36,400 bases of DNA from Candidatus Eiseniibacteriota bacterium. GTDB lineage: Bacteria; Eisenbacteria; RBG-16-71-46. The stretch's first letter is position 1, and every line of letters starts with the position of its first letter. The translations under genes and the position numbers were made by a program. The notes below the pieces were generated by a model, which made no database searches, was not told the origin of the DNA, and worked only from the letters and a program-made list of their open reading frames with translations. Below are positions 23,841 through 32,745 of this stretch, one piece after another. Location of the stretch: the NCBI GenBank assembly GCA_005893365.1, contig VBPB01000021.1, forward strand, positions 1 through 36,400. Direction: 5' to 3'.

Positions 23841-26803
23841 CGTGCCTCCGTCAATCGTCCGGCGCTGCCGACCAGGACGAACGGCGCCCAGTAGAACGGT
23901 GAGCGCATGGCGGGATCGGCGATGAGCGCGCGCTTGGCCTGGGCGAGGGCGGCCACGCCGGGCTCGCCCTGGCCGAGCAGCCCGCGATAGAAGCGCTCCA
24001 TCAGCACCGCGGTCGAGCGGTCGTTCACCTTCCACAGGCTCACCATCACGCTCTGGGCCCCGGCCGCGAGGAACGCGCGGGTGAGGCCGATGACGCCCTC
24101 GCCGCGCACGACACGCCCGAGTCCGGTCTCGCACGCCGACAGCGTCACGAGGTCGGCGCCCAGGTGGAGCCCCAGGATATCGGACACCGAGACGAAGCCC
24201 GGACCCGAGCCGTCGGCCGCGGCCGCCATCCACAGTCCCGAGCGCTCGGGCTCGGCCTGGTTCGCCTCGCCGTGCGTGGCGACGTGGATGAGGGCCGCGC
24301 GCGGCAGCGCCTCCAGGCCGAGCAGCCGGTCACGCGTCGCGTCCCGCCCGGTGAGCGTGGCGATCGGGCGCCGGCCGGCCAGCGCTCCCAGGGCCGTCAC
24401 CTCGGCCGCCGTGTTGGGCAGCGCCGCGAGCCTGGGCCCGGCGTCCGTCGACTCGGCCGCGAAGGCCGGATCCCCGAGGGCGACGATGCCGGTGCCGGCG
24501 CCCGCTCCCGAACGCGTCGCGAGCGCGCTCGCCGAGGGCGTGTAGGAGATGGCGTAGCGCTCGACCAGGTAGGCCCCCCTGGGCGCCGGTCCGTCCGCGA
24601 TCGCGTCGGCGGCGAGCAGCGCCTCGAACGGCACCAGCGCCAGCGGACCGTCCGGGGCGACGATGAGATGATCGACGCCCTTGAGCGCCGGCAGGGCGGG
24701 CTCGACCAGCGCGCGGTAGAGCGCCCGCGCCGCGGTGCGCGTGCCCTTCGCCTCGGCGGTCGCCGGGTCGGCGAGCCCGCGGCGCAGGATCTCGATGCGC
24801 GCGCGCAGCGCCTTGCGGGGCGGCAGCGTGAGGTGGGTCCACGCGCGGCGCTTCACCACCCAGAGCGAGGTGCTGGAGTCGCTGGTGCTGTAGGCGAGCA
24901 GCGCCTCGCGGTCGGAGGCCAGCAACCCCTGCGCTTCGGCGAGCGTGAGCGGCCGGGCGCGCGAGCCCGTGCCCCCCGAGGCCGCCACGAGATCGAGGAG
25001 CGCCCGCGCGCGCGCCCGCTCCGACCAGTGGAACGCCTCGGCCGCGTAGGCGCTGTCGGGATAGCGGGGCTGGAGCCGCGTCAGCAGGTGGATGAGCGCC
25101 TCGAACGCGTACAGGCGCTCGGACAGGAGCGCCACCGATTGATGCTCGGCCCCCTGCTCGGCGCGCAGACCCTCGATCGACTCCGCCGCCTGGCGATCGA
25201 AGGCGAGGGCGACGGCGAACTGGCCACGGCGCTCGGCGACGTCGCCCAGGCCGAGCACCTGCGGCCACTCGAAGTCGGGGGCGCCGGCCCGGCGGGCGAG
25301 CGTCAGCGCCTGGGTGAAGTGCGCCTCGGCCTGGTCCAGGTGGTTGCTGAGCGAGGCGACGACCCCGAGATTGTGGATGGCGATGAACCGCTGGCCCTCC
25401 TCGGTCGCGGCGGCCATCGAGCGGGTGAACCACGCCTGGGCGGCGGCGAAGTCGCCTCGATCGATGGCCTGCCCGCCCAGGCTGGCGGTGACCGAGTTGA
25501 CGAGGATCGAGTCGCCGGCGGCGACCGCGGCGTCCAGGGCCCGGCCGCCCAGGCGCTCGGCGCCCTTGGGGTCGTCCTCCATGCCGGCCAGGATGCTCAG
25601 GTTGTCGTACGCGGCGCCCTGGGCGTCGCGGTCGCCGAGCGAATCGGCGATGGCGAGGGCGCGCTCGAGCGGCGGGCGTGCCCCCACGGCGTCGCCGAGG
25701 TTGAGGCGCACCTGGCCCGCGGTGAGGAGCGCCCCGCGCAGCAGCTCGGGGTCGCGGGCGGCCGCGGCTGCGTCGCGGGCCTCCTCGAGCCTGGCCAGCG
25801 CCGCGGTGAAGTGGCCCTGCCGGCGCAGCACGTCGCCCATGCCGGTCAGCGCGTTCGCCTGCCCGGCGGCGGACTCGCGCTGGCGGGCGATGGTCAGCGC
25901 GCGCTCGAACCAGGGCAGCGCCGAGCCGGGGCTCGCCCCGACGCTCAGCATGTGGCCGAGGTTCTGCACCACGTCGAAGGTGCGGGCGCTGTCGCCCTGG
26001 GCGACCGTGAGCGCCAGTGCCCCGCGGAAGTAGACCGCGGCCGAGTCGGGCCACCCCTGGGCCACCGCCACGTTGGCGAGCAGGCCGAGGGTGGAGCCGA
26101 GCGCCGAGCGCTCGCCGGTCTGCTCGCGCACCGCGCGCGCCTCCTGGTAGAAGCGCCAGGCGTCGTCGTAGCGACGCACCCGGTAGGCGACGCTGCCGAG
26201 CGTGTTGAGCGCGTTGCCCACCATGCGGTCATCCCCGATCGCGCGCCGCGCCGCCAGCGCCTGCCGGTAGAGGCTGTCGGCCGCGACCAGGTCCTCGCGC
26301 GCGAAGGCCGTCGCGCCGAGCGTCCCCCACACCCAGGCCACGCGCCGCGCCTCGCCCAGCCGCTCGTACCGGCGGAGGGCGGCGCCGAGCAGGCTGTCGG
26401 CGCGGTCGAAATCGCGCGCGTCCCGCGCGGCGGTGCCCGCCGACTCGGCGACCGCGGCCTCGACCCGCTGCCGGCGCTGCTCGGGCGTCCAGCGGGCGCG
26501 CAGCCGCATCGCGCCTTCGGCGATATGGCTGCCCAGGGCCGCCGCCTCGGCACCCGCGACCCGCCGGGCCAGCGCCAGCAGTCGTGCCGCCGAGTCCGCC
26601 CGTGCCAAGGTCGCGCGCAGCTCGGCGACGAGCAGGGCGTTCCAGGCGTTCTCGAACTGGGCCCCGCTGGCCTTGACCGCGGGGGCGAGCACGCTGTCGG
26701 GCCCGGCGAAGCGCGCGTACGGCTGGCCGGCGGCCGGGAGCGCGGCGAGTGCCAGCGCGGCGAGCGCGACGAGCGCGGGCGCCCAGCGGGCGCGGCTTCG
26801 CAT
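23837..26803 (-). CDS. Exported TPR-CHAT caspase-like protease
   Basis: A 988-aa protein with a signal peptide (ALVALAALALAALPAAGQ), AAGGAG in front of ATG 26803 and a candidate -10 at 26876. Residues about 95-560 are a long TPR array (for example GNALNTLGSVAYRVRRYDDA and VQNLGHMLSVGASPGSALPW). A linker with charged helices follows. Residues about 640-980 are a CHAT domain, a clan CD cysteine peptidase related to caspases and separase. The catalytic dyad is visible: H844 in HVATHGE and C891 in LSACETGLG. The C-terminal GLTRAFLAAGAQSVMVSLW and MERFY are typical. Most studied CHAT proteins act inside the cell (for example TPR-CHAT/Craspase with type III-E CRISPR), while this one should act outside the cytoplasm. 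No CRISPR genes are nearby. Substrate unknown. Confidence 0.93.
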   Translation of the reverse strand: MRSRARWAPALVALAALALAALPAAGQPYARFAGPDSVLAPAVKASGAQFENAWNALLVAELRATLARADSAARLLALARRVAGAEAAALGSHIAEGAMRLRARWTPEQRRQRVEAAVAESAGTAARDARDFDRADSLLGAALRRYERLGEARRVAWVWGTLGATAFAREDLVAADSLYRQALAARRAIGDDRMVGNALNTLGSVAYRVRRYDDAWRFYQEARAVREQTGERSALGSTLGLLANVAVAQGWPDSAAVYFRGALALTVAQGDSARTFDVVQNLGHMLSVGASPGSALPWFERALTIARQRESAAGQANALTGMGDVLRRQGHFTAALARLEEARDAAAAARDPELLRGALLTAGQVRLNLGDAVGARPPLERALAIADSLGDRDAQGAAYDNLSILAGMEDDPKGAERLGGRALDAAVAAGDSILVNSVTASLGGQAIDRGDFAAAQAWFTRSMAAATEEGQRFIAIHNLGVVASLSNHLDQAEAHFTQALTLARRAGAPDFEWPQVLGLGDVAERRGQFAVALAFDRQAAESIEGLRAEQGAEHQSVALLSERLYAFEALIHLLTRLQPRYPDSAYAAEAFHWSERARARALLDLVAASGGTGSRARPLTLAEAQGLLASDREALLAYSTSDSSTSLWVVKRRAWTHLTLPPRKALRARIEILRRGLADPATAEAKGTRTAARALYRALVEPALPALKGVDHLIVAPDGPLALVPFEALLAADAIADGPAPRGAYLVERYAISYTPSASALATRSGAGAGTGIVALGDPAFAAESTDAGPRLAALPNTAAEVTALGALAGRRPIATLTGRDATRDRLLGLEALPRAALIHVATHGEANQAEPERSGLWMAAAADGSGPGFVSVSDILGLHLGADLVTLSACETGLGRVVRGEGVIGLTRAFLAAGAQSVMVSLWKVNDRSTAVLMERFYRGLLGQGEPGVAALAQAKRALIADPAMRSPFYWAPFVLVGSAGRLTEAR

Positions 26804-26875
26804 GACGGTCTCCTTAAGGGGGGTGTGCGCGAAACCCGACGACCGGACGCGGATGCGTGGGCCCGCGGCGGACGC

Positions 26876-26881
26876 AGTGTA
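26876..26881 (-). promoter_or_regulatory. Candidate -10 of the CHAT/sialidase-like operon
   Basis: TACACT on the minus strand, 72 nt before ATG 26803. It belongs to the TANACT series seen elsewhere in the window. No clear -35. Confidence 0.4.
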
Positions 26882-26963
26882 CGCCGTCGCGTCGGGCCTT
26901 GGAAACCCGGCCGGCCTCGACCGGCCGCCCCGTCGAAGCGGCCGTTCCGGCGCGGCGCCCCGC

Positions 26964-27395
26964 TCAGGCTTCCTCGTCCAGGTCGAGACGGCCGGTGTCG
27001 CGGATCCCCTTGCGCAGGTCCTCGCGCGCCCGCCTGGCCAACCTCGCGTAGCTCGAGCGGATCTGGTCGAACTCGTGCTCCTCCAGCTCTTCGAGGTCCA
27101 TCAGCGCGTTGTGGGCGCCCTCGGTCACGCGGATGAGCTCGTCCAGCTTGATCTGCAAGGCCTCGGAGTCGCGGTTCTGCGTGTTCTGGATCAGGAACAC
27201 CATCAGGAACGTGACGATCGTCGTACTGGTGTTGATGACCAGCTGCCAGGTGTCGCTGAAGTGGAAGATCGGTCCGGTCACGGCCCACGCCGCGATGACC
27301 GCACCCGCCAGCACGAACGCCGAGGGTTGACCGGTGGCGTGCGACGTCGCCTTGGCGAAGACCGTGAACCAGGACGAAGACTTGGTGGGCCTCAT
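26964..27395 (-). CDS. Low-affinity iron permease family membrane protein
   Basis: A 143-aa inner-membrane protein of the family PF04120 (named after fungal Fet4). ATG 27395 follows GGAGG by 7 nt. The family motif WFTVFAKATSHATGQPSAF opens the protein. Two membrane helices follow (about 26-44 and 51-69), the second in the typical form INTSTTIVTFLMVFLIQNTQ. The cytoplasmic tail is acidic and helical (LDELIRVTEGAHNALMDLEE). Bacterial members are much shorter than Fet4, and their iron transport has not been shown as far as I know, so the name reflects family only. It lies 72 nt downstream of the MMPL gene, same strand, and may be transcribed with it. Confidence 0.88.
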   Translation of the reverse strand: MRPTKSSSWFTVFAKATSHATGQPSAFVLAGAVIAAWAVTGPIFHFSDTWQLVINTSTTIVTFLMVFLIQNTQNRDSEALQIKLDELIRVTEGAHNALMDLEELEEHEFDQIRSSYARLARRAREDLRKGIRDTGRLDLDEEA

Positions 27396-27467
27396 GAATG
27401 ACCTCCGGGTTGGGAACGGCCGCACCGGCCACCTCGACCGGCGCGGCCATCGCGGAACGACCTCGCG

Positions 27468-29729
27468 TCAGGAGCCGCTCGGGGGGCGCGGCGTGGACCG
27501 CTGTCCGGGGAGCCACCAATTCCACCGCCCCGAAACGGCCATCAGCGCCGGCACCAGGACCCCGCGGATGATGGTGGCGTCCAGCGCGACGGCAAAGGCG
27601 AGCCCGAGGCCGAACTCGCGCGTCGGGATCAGGCGGGTGAAGCCGAACGCGGCGAAGATCGAGACCATGATGAGCGCGGCGCTGGTGATGATCCCCGCGG
27701 TGTTGCCGAGCCCGAGCGCCACCGCCTTCGTGTTGTCGCCGCTGATCAGATACTCCTCCCGCACGCGGCTCAGCAGGAACACCTCGTAGTCCATGGACAG
27801 GCCGAAGAGGATCGTGAACAGCATCAGCACGACGAACGCGTTCAAGCCCCCGGGAGGATGGAGGCCGATCAGGCGCGCGCCGACCCCCTCCTGGAACAGG
27901 AGCACCAGGAAGCCGTACGCGGCCAGGACCGAGATGGTGTTCAACACCGTCGCCTTGAGCGGAATCAGCAGCGAGCGGAACACGACGGCGAGCACGATGA
28001 AGGTGGTGAGGACCACCCCCGCCACCACCCAGCGCAGGCGGCCGAAGATCTCCCGGTCGAAGTCCACCAGCACCGCGGCGAACCCGCCCCACTGGACGCT
28101 CAATCCCGCGGCGTCCGGTTCGGCCCAGCGCCGCGAACGCAGGTCGCGCACGTAGGCCATGGTCGCCGGGTCCTCGGGTGGCCCGGGCGTCATCAGGACC
28201 ATCATGCCGACGCGGCCGTCCGCGCTCGACACGCGGCGGGCCACCCCGCGCAGCGACTCGGGGAGCCGGGCGAGGGGGCCTGCGGTGTCGGCCGAGGCGG
28301 CCGCCTCCGTGCCCATCGTGGACTGGAGGGCATCCCACACGTCCAACACCTGGTGGAGGCCGATCACCGCGCCGCTGCGCGGATCGCGCGCCAGGCGATC
28401 GGCGAGTGCCGCGACCGCCGGCCGGCTCGCGGCGTCCCACAACGTGCGGCCGGCCGGCGCCTCGATCAGCACGATGATCGGCGACATCCAGCCGTAGGCA
28501 AATTCCTTCCCGAGCCGCTCGTAGCCGCGCCGCGCCTCGTCGGCGGCCGGCAGGTGAGCCGCGCCCACGTTCCAGGACTTGAGCCGCGTCACGGGGATGA
28601 CGAACACCAGGAGCACCACCGACGCGAAGGCCAACGCGACCCAGGGCCGCCGCATCACCACGCCCGCCCAGGACACCCAGAAGCGTCCGCGGCGCGGGTC
28701 CGAGGCGGGGGCGGCGACCGCACGCCGCGGCCAGTGAAGCGCGGGGCCGGCCAGCACCAGCAGCGCCGGGAGGAGCGTGAGGGAGGCCGCGACCGCCGCC
28801 GCGACCACGAACACGCCGCCGAGCGCGATGGTGTGGAGGAACGAGGCGCGGACCATGAACAGCGCCAGGAACCCGACCGCGACCGTGGCCCCCGAGAGCA
28901 GCACCGAGTGCCCGGCGGTGCGCACCGCGGCCTCGGCCGCCTCGACCGGGGCACGTCCGCGACCCCGCTCCTCGCGGAAGCGATTGACCACGAACAGCGA
29001 GTAGTCCACGCCCACGCCCAGGCCGATCATCGACACGACGTTCTCGGCGAACACCGTGACCGGGGTCCAGGCGTGCAGCACATAGAGTCCGGCGAACCCG
29101 ACCGAGACCGCCACCATGGCGAGCAGGATCGGCAGCAGCGCGGCCAGCGGGGCGCCGAAGACCACGAGCAGGATGACGAGCGTGATGGGAAGTCCGATGC
29201 GTTCGGCGGCCACCAGGTCGGCGGAGGACGCGACGTCCACGGCATGGACCGCCGCGGTGGCGCCCGTGATCTCGACCGTCACCTCGGGAGGCATGCGCGC
29301 GGCGGCGATGGCGCCGCGCAACGCCGCGGTGAAGCGTTCGGCCTCGAGGTAGGCGTTGATGTTCGGCGTCACGACCATCAGCGCAGCGTGACCGCTGCGG
29401 CCGATCAGCTCCGGTCGCGAGGAGTTCCAGGGCGTCTCGACGGAGCGCACGACGGCCAGCCGGCCGACCTCGCCCGAGAGCCGCCGCGCGGCCACCGAGA
29501 AGCGCGGATCGCCGGCGCTGAGGTCGGGACTGCTGAGGACCAGGAGGTACTGGTAGAAGGCGCCCTCGCCGAACGCGCGCACCAACTCGCGCTCGACGTG
29601 CTCCGAGGGGCTCCCGGCGATGGGGTCCGTGCCCCCGCGCAGGACGGCGGGAAGCCGCGCCGCGACGATGCCGGCGAGCACGGCGATCACGACCCAGGCC
29701 ACGAGGACGATGGCCGGATGCGCGAGCAT
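27468..29729 (-). CDS. MMPL/RND-superfamily membrane transporter
   Basis: A 753-aa inner-membrane protein with two MMPL repeats. Each has one helix, a large external loop and five further helices: TM1 near 5-22 (IVLVAWVVIAVLAGIVA), loop to about 195, helices to about 350; a helix near 385, loop to about 555, helices to about 735. The repeat-1 motif GVDYSLFVVNRFREE (near 240) and repeat-2 motif SMDYEVFLLSRVREE (near 645) carry the Asp-Tyr pairs thought to use the proton gradient, as in MmpL3. Substrates in this family are lipids or other hydrophobic molecules. The ATG at 29729 has no good Shine-Dalgarno; an upstream CTG in frame (LKGRTFTHRM) might be the real start. There is no adaptor or outer-membrane partner nearby. 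Confidence 0.93.
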   Translation of the reverse strand: MLAHPAIVLVAWVVIAVLAGIVAARLPAVLRGGTDPIAGSPSEHVERELVRAFGEGAFYQYLLVLSSPDLSAGDPRFSVAARRLSGEVGRLAVVRSVETPWNSSRPELIGRSGHAALMVVTPNINAYLEAERFTAALRGAIAAARMPPEVTVEITGATAAVHAVDVASSADLVAAERIGLPITLVILLVVFGAPLAALLPILLAMVAVSVGFAGLYVLHAWTPVTVFAENVVSMIGLGVGVDYSLFVVNRFREERGRGRAPVEAAEAAVRTAGHSVLLSGATVAVGFLALFMVRASFLHTIALGGVFVVAAAVAASLTLLPALLVLAGPALHWPRRAVAAPASDPRRGRFWVSWAGVVMRRPWVALAFASVVLLVFVIPVTRLKSWNVGAAHLPAADEARRGYERLGKEFAYGWMSPIIVLIEAPAGRTLWDAASRPAVAALADRLARDPRSGAVIGLHQVLDVWDALQSTMGTEAAASADTAGPLARLPESLRGVARRVSSADGRVGMMVLMTPGPPEDPATMAYVRDLRSRRWAEPDAAGLSVQWGGFAAVLVDFDREIFGRLRWVVAGVVLTTFIVLAVVFRSLLIPLKATVLNTISVLAAYGFLVLLFQEGVGARLIGLHPPGGLNAFVVLMLFTILFGLSMDYEVFLLSRVREEYLISGDNTKAVALGLGNTAGIITSAALIMVSIFAAFGFTRLIPTREFGLGLAFAVALDATIIRGVLVPALMAVSGRWNWWLPGQRSTPRPPSGS

Positions 29730-29943
29730 GCGGTGGGTGAACGTGCGGCCTTTCAGTGCCGGGGCCCTCGCTCGGGTGGATCGTGCCCGCCGCGGAGTCT
29801 CGGCCAGCGCCTGCCCGAATGCAACGGCCGAAGCGCCGCCGGCCGGGGGCGCGAGACCCCCGGATCGTCGCGTCCCGGACGGCCGTGGCCCGCAGCTTGG
29901 TGTGCCTCGCCGCGTGGCCTATCCACCCGGGCGACAAGGGGAC

Positions 29944-29949
29944 TAGACT
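29944..29949 (+). promoter_or_regulatory. Candidate -10 of the dihaem cytochrome gene
   Basis: TAGACT on the plus strand, 72 nt before GTG 30022, matching the minus-strand series at 2422, 3744 and 7881. No -35 is apparent. The 292-nt divergent gap 29730-30021 otherwise shows only the Shine-Dalgarno GGAGGG at 30008. Confidence 0.45.
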
Positions 29950-30021
29950 CGGAGCCGTGCGGACGCGGCGGGCCCGATCGACCACGGCCCGGGTGTCGCG
30001 GGCCGCCGGAGGGTCGATCCC

Positions 30022-31716
30022 GTGAACGGAAGCCTGCCGGGCCTCGCGCGGCGCATCCTGGCCGCGTCGCTGGTGCTGTGCGCCGCCGGCTGCGCGGCCC
30101 TGTCCCACATGAGCGGCTCGAGCTCGGACCTGCGGGCGATGCGCCATGGCGCGGGGCACCCGGCCGACCTCGGCCAGGCCCGCTTCGTGTTCGACGACTT
30201 CGGATCGCTCAACACCCGCACGCTCGAGACCTACGCCTCACCGTGGAAGCTCTACACGACCGCCGTGCTGATGATCGAAGCGCCGCGGCTCGGGCTGCCG
30301 GTCGAGCGATCCTCGTTGCGCCCGGTGCTCGAGCAGTTCGGCTTCTTCTTCCCGGATTCGATCGGCAACTGGGACCCGCGCGGCGGCCCCGCGCCCGCGT
30401 TCGCCGGCCCCCTGGGATCGACCCGCGCGATGACCCACGGCTGGATCCCATGGCTCAGGCTCGAGGTGCGCAACACCGGCTGCGCCGCCTGCCACGGCGG
30501 ACGGCTCTACGACGCGCAGGGGATGCCGACGCGCACGGCGTGGATCGGGCTGCCCAACACCTGGATCGATCTCGAGGGCTATTCCGAGTCCACGTTCGCG
30601 GGCCTCAAGCTCGGCATGCGCGACGAGCACGCGTTCCTCGAGACCATGGAACGCGTGTATCCCGAGATGTCGTGGGGCGAGCGCTTCGTCTATCGGCACG
30701 CGGTGGTCCCGCGACTCCGGCGCGCGCTCAAGGACATCGTCGCCGCGCGCGATCGTGCCCTGGTGTTCGACAACGGCGGGCCGGGGCTCGCTAACGGCGT
30801 CGCGTCGCTTAAGTACCAGCTCGGGATCATCTCGAAGCGAGACTATGCCGCCCAGGAGATGGAGATCGTGTCGATTCCCGATCTCTCCGACCGCGCGCTG
30901 CGTAGCTCTCTGCTCGTGGACGGCACCTATGCCGTGCGCGGGGACACGCGCTTCCGTTCGTTGACGTGGGCGCAGGCCCCGCCCGACCCGCTGGCGCGGC
31001 TCGCGGACATCGTCTCGTACTTCACCATCACCACCTCGGGTAACGACGCGGCGACCGCCGAACGGATGACCCCGCGGGTGCAGGAGGCGCTCCGCTCGCT
31101 GGCGAACTACGCCCCGCCCCGGTTCCCGGGGACGGTGGACGACTCGCTCGCGGCCCGTGGGCGCGAGGTGTTCACCACGCGCTGCTCGGGCTGCCACGGT
31201 CGCTACGAGGCCGGGGCCATGCGGCCGCGCCTCGCCGAGTTCCCGAATCGGCTGGTGCCGAGCGAGCGCATCGGCACCGACTCGTTGCGCTGGAGGTCGG
31301 TGGACGATTCCGTGCTGCGCTGGCAGGCGCGCAATCCCTCGCATCCCATCGTCCGCCACATCGAGATCGCGCGCACGGGCGGCTACGTCGCGCCGATCCT
31401 CACCGGCGTGTGGGCGACCGCTCCCTATCTGCACAACGGCTCGGTCCCGACGGTGTGGGCCCTGATGCACCCCGACGAGCGTCCCGCCCGCTTCGAGGTC
31501 GGCGGTCACCGGCTCGACTACGCGCGCATGGGGATCGCCCTCGAGCCGGACTCGGCCGGGGTGTGGCGGCATCCCCGCGGCGACCGGCCGGGATCGCGCC
31601 CGGTCGTCTACGACACCGCGCAGCTCGGCCGCGGGAACGGTGGTCATCGCTTCCCGTTCCGCGCCATGAGCGAGGAGGAAAAGGCGGCGGTGCTGGAGTA
31701 CCTGAAGACGCTCTAG
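30022..31716 (+). CDS. RoxA-like dihaem c-type cytochrome (predicted exported)
   Basis: A 564-aa exported protein. GTG 30022 follows GGAGGG by 8 nt. The signal peptide ends in LCAAGC24, a near-lipobox, so it may be a lipoprotein. There are two haem c sites: C154-AA-C157-H158 in NTGCAACHGG and C388-SG-C391-H392 in TTRCSGCHG. Around the first, YDAQGMPTRTAWIGLPNTWI, and around the end, GVWATAPYLHNGSVPTVWAL, follow the pattern of RoxA/RoxB rubber oxygenases and their many uncharacterised relatives, which are distant kin of dihaem cytochrome c peroxidases. RoxA needs an axial-free haem and a specific Phe; I cannot place that residue from sequence alone. It may be an oxygenase or an electron-transfer protein. 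It is transcribed alone, away from the MMPL gene. Confidence 0.88.
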   Translation: MNGSLPGLARRILAASLVLCAAGCAALSHMSGSSSDLRAMRHGAGHPADLGQARFVFDDFGSLNTRTLETYASPWKLYTTAVLMIEAPRLGLPVERSSLRPVLEQFGFFFPDSIGNWDPRGGPAPAFAGPLGSTRAMTHGWIPWLRLEVRNTGCAACHGGRLYDAQGMPTRTAWIGLPNTWIDLEGYSESTFAGLKLGMRDEHAFLETMERVYPEMSWGERFVYRHAVVPRLRRALKDIVAARDRALVFDNGGPGLANGVASLKYQLGIISKRDYAAQEMEIVSIPDLSDRALRSSLLVDGTYAVRGDTRFRSLTWAQAPPDPLARLADIVSYFTITTSGNDAATAERMTPRVQEALRSLANYAPPRFPGTVDDSLAARGREVFTTRCSGCHGRYEAGAMRPRLAEFPNRLVPSERIGTDSLRWRSVDDSVLRWQARNPSHPIVRHIEIARTGGYVAPILTGVWATAPYLHNGSVPTVWALMHPDERPARFEVGGHRLDYARMGIALEPDSAGVWRHPRGDRPGSRPVVYDTAQLGRGNGGHRFPFRAMSEEEKAAVLEYLKTL

Positions 31717-31727
31717 GTTTAGGCGCC

Positions 31728-31751
31728 GCCCGGGGGCCGCTTGGCCCGGGC
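31728..31751. terminator. Candidate terminator between cytochrome and nitroreductase
   Basis: GCCCGGGGGCC, loop GCTT, GGCCCGGGC: a 9-bp stem with two extra G on the left. It lies 12 nt past the cytochrome stop and 13 nt before the stop of the convergent operon, so it could serve both. Confidence 0.55.
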
Positions 31752-31763
31752 GCAGACCCGAGG

Positions 31764-32745
31764 TCACGCGCCCGGCGGCGCGAGCAACTCCTCCGCCGGC
31801 AGGCGCGGCGTGGGTCGCGCCGGGAATCCCGCCGGCGCCATCCCGACGCGGAGGACGTTCACCAGCCGCGATCCCGCGGGGATCGCGAACTGGCGCCGGA
31901 TCTCGGCGTTGGCGCGCTGCGAGTCGGCGAGGACCGACATCGGGCAGAGCGCCAGTCCGGACGCGGTGACCTCGAGCCAGCGCCGATAGAATGCGCGGCC
32001 GGTCACGAACGGGTCTTCTCCGATCGGTGCGGTGAGGAGCAGCAACGCCCCGCCGCATCCACTCGAAGCACGGCGGGGCCATGAGCCAGCGGCCCGCCAC
32101 GCGCTCGAGGCCGCTCAGGGCCAGCGCGTCGGCATTCAGTCCATCGCGGGCCCAATCGGGATGGGCGGGCGAGAGCCGGATCCAGCGCCACGTCTCGCGC
32201 CAGTAGCGCGGATCGAGGAGGAACTCCTCGGCGGCCTCGTCGGCCAGCGCCGCCAGCTCGCGGATCCGGGCACGACCGCGCACCACCGAGACGCCGGACG
32301 GGGCGAGCCGCCGCTCGAGCGCATCGAGGGCGGCGGCCGGGGCGCGCGCGAACGAACCGCGGAATGACGCGCGCCGCGCGACGGCCTCGGCGAGCGGGTC
32401 GGCCGGGCCACCGCGAGCGAACGAGAGCCGCGCCTCGAACGGCGGCCCCGGCGACGAGGATCCGCGCGCGCCCCGGGCGGCGATCTCGGGAGGACCGGCC
32501 GCGAAGCCGCGCCGCGAGAGGGCGATCGCCATGCCCTCCCCCGCCGCGCCCAGGCTCAAGCGCACATCGTGGCCGCTCGGGTCGGCGATCGGCAGCGTGC
32601 GGGTCGGATCGGCGCGGAGCGCCAGGACCCCAGGCTCGGGCGCCGCCCAGCGAGCGGGCTGGATGTTGTGCACGCTCGGTGCGCGCCCGGCCTCGGCCAC
32701 GAGTGCCAGCAGGTCGGCTCGGGCGAGCGGGGCGACGACGCTCAT
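31764..32745 (-). pseudogene. Acg-like nitroreductase, frameshifted in a G run
   Basis: A flavin-dependent nitroreductase-fold protein, last gene of the leftward operon. ATG 32745 overlaps the GNAT stop by 4 nt. The N-terminal part has the family pattern AEAGRAPSVHNIQPARW, then DPTRTLPIADPSGHDVRLSL. It runs in one frame to about 32050 (CFEWMRRG), while the family-typical C-terminal part (LLLTAPIGEDPFVTG, then FAIPAGSRLVNVLRVGM) lies in the next frame. Removing one base from the GGGG run near 32050 restores a single frame of about 326 codons. Because only one base is involved and both halves look well conserved, a sequencing error or a recent mutation is more likely than an old pseudogene. Members usually bind FMN; the substrate here is unknown. 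Confidence 0.78.

Noticed and set aside
23837..26803. CHAT protein as part of a CRISPR (type III-E-like) system
   Set aside because: No Cas genes and no repeat-spacer array in the window, and the protein has a signal peptide.
24164..27136. 990-codon plus-strand open frame opposite the CHAT gene
   Set aside because: It crosses the CHAT gene, the intergenic gap and part of the permease gene on the wrong strand, with Arg/Gly-rich filler.
25945..30159. 1,404-codon minus-strand open frame
   Set aside because: It runs in a different frame through the CHAT start, permease, MMPL gene and the divergent gap; no real gene would do so.
27858..30794. 978-codon plus-strand open frame across MMPL and cytochrome genes
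   Set aside because: Antisense to MMPL and out of frame with the cytochrome; no homology.
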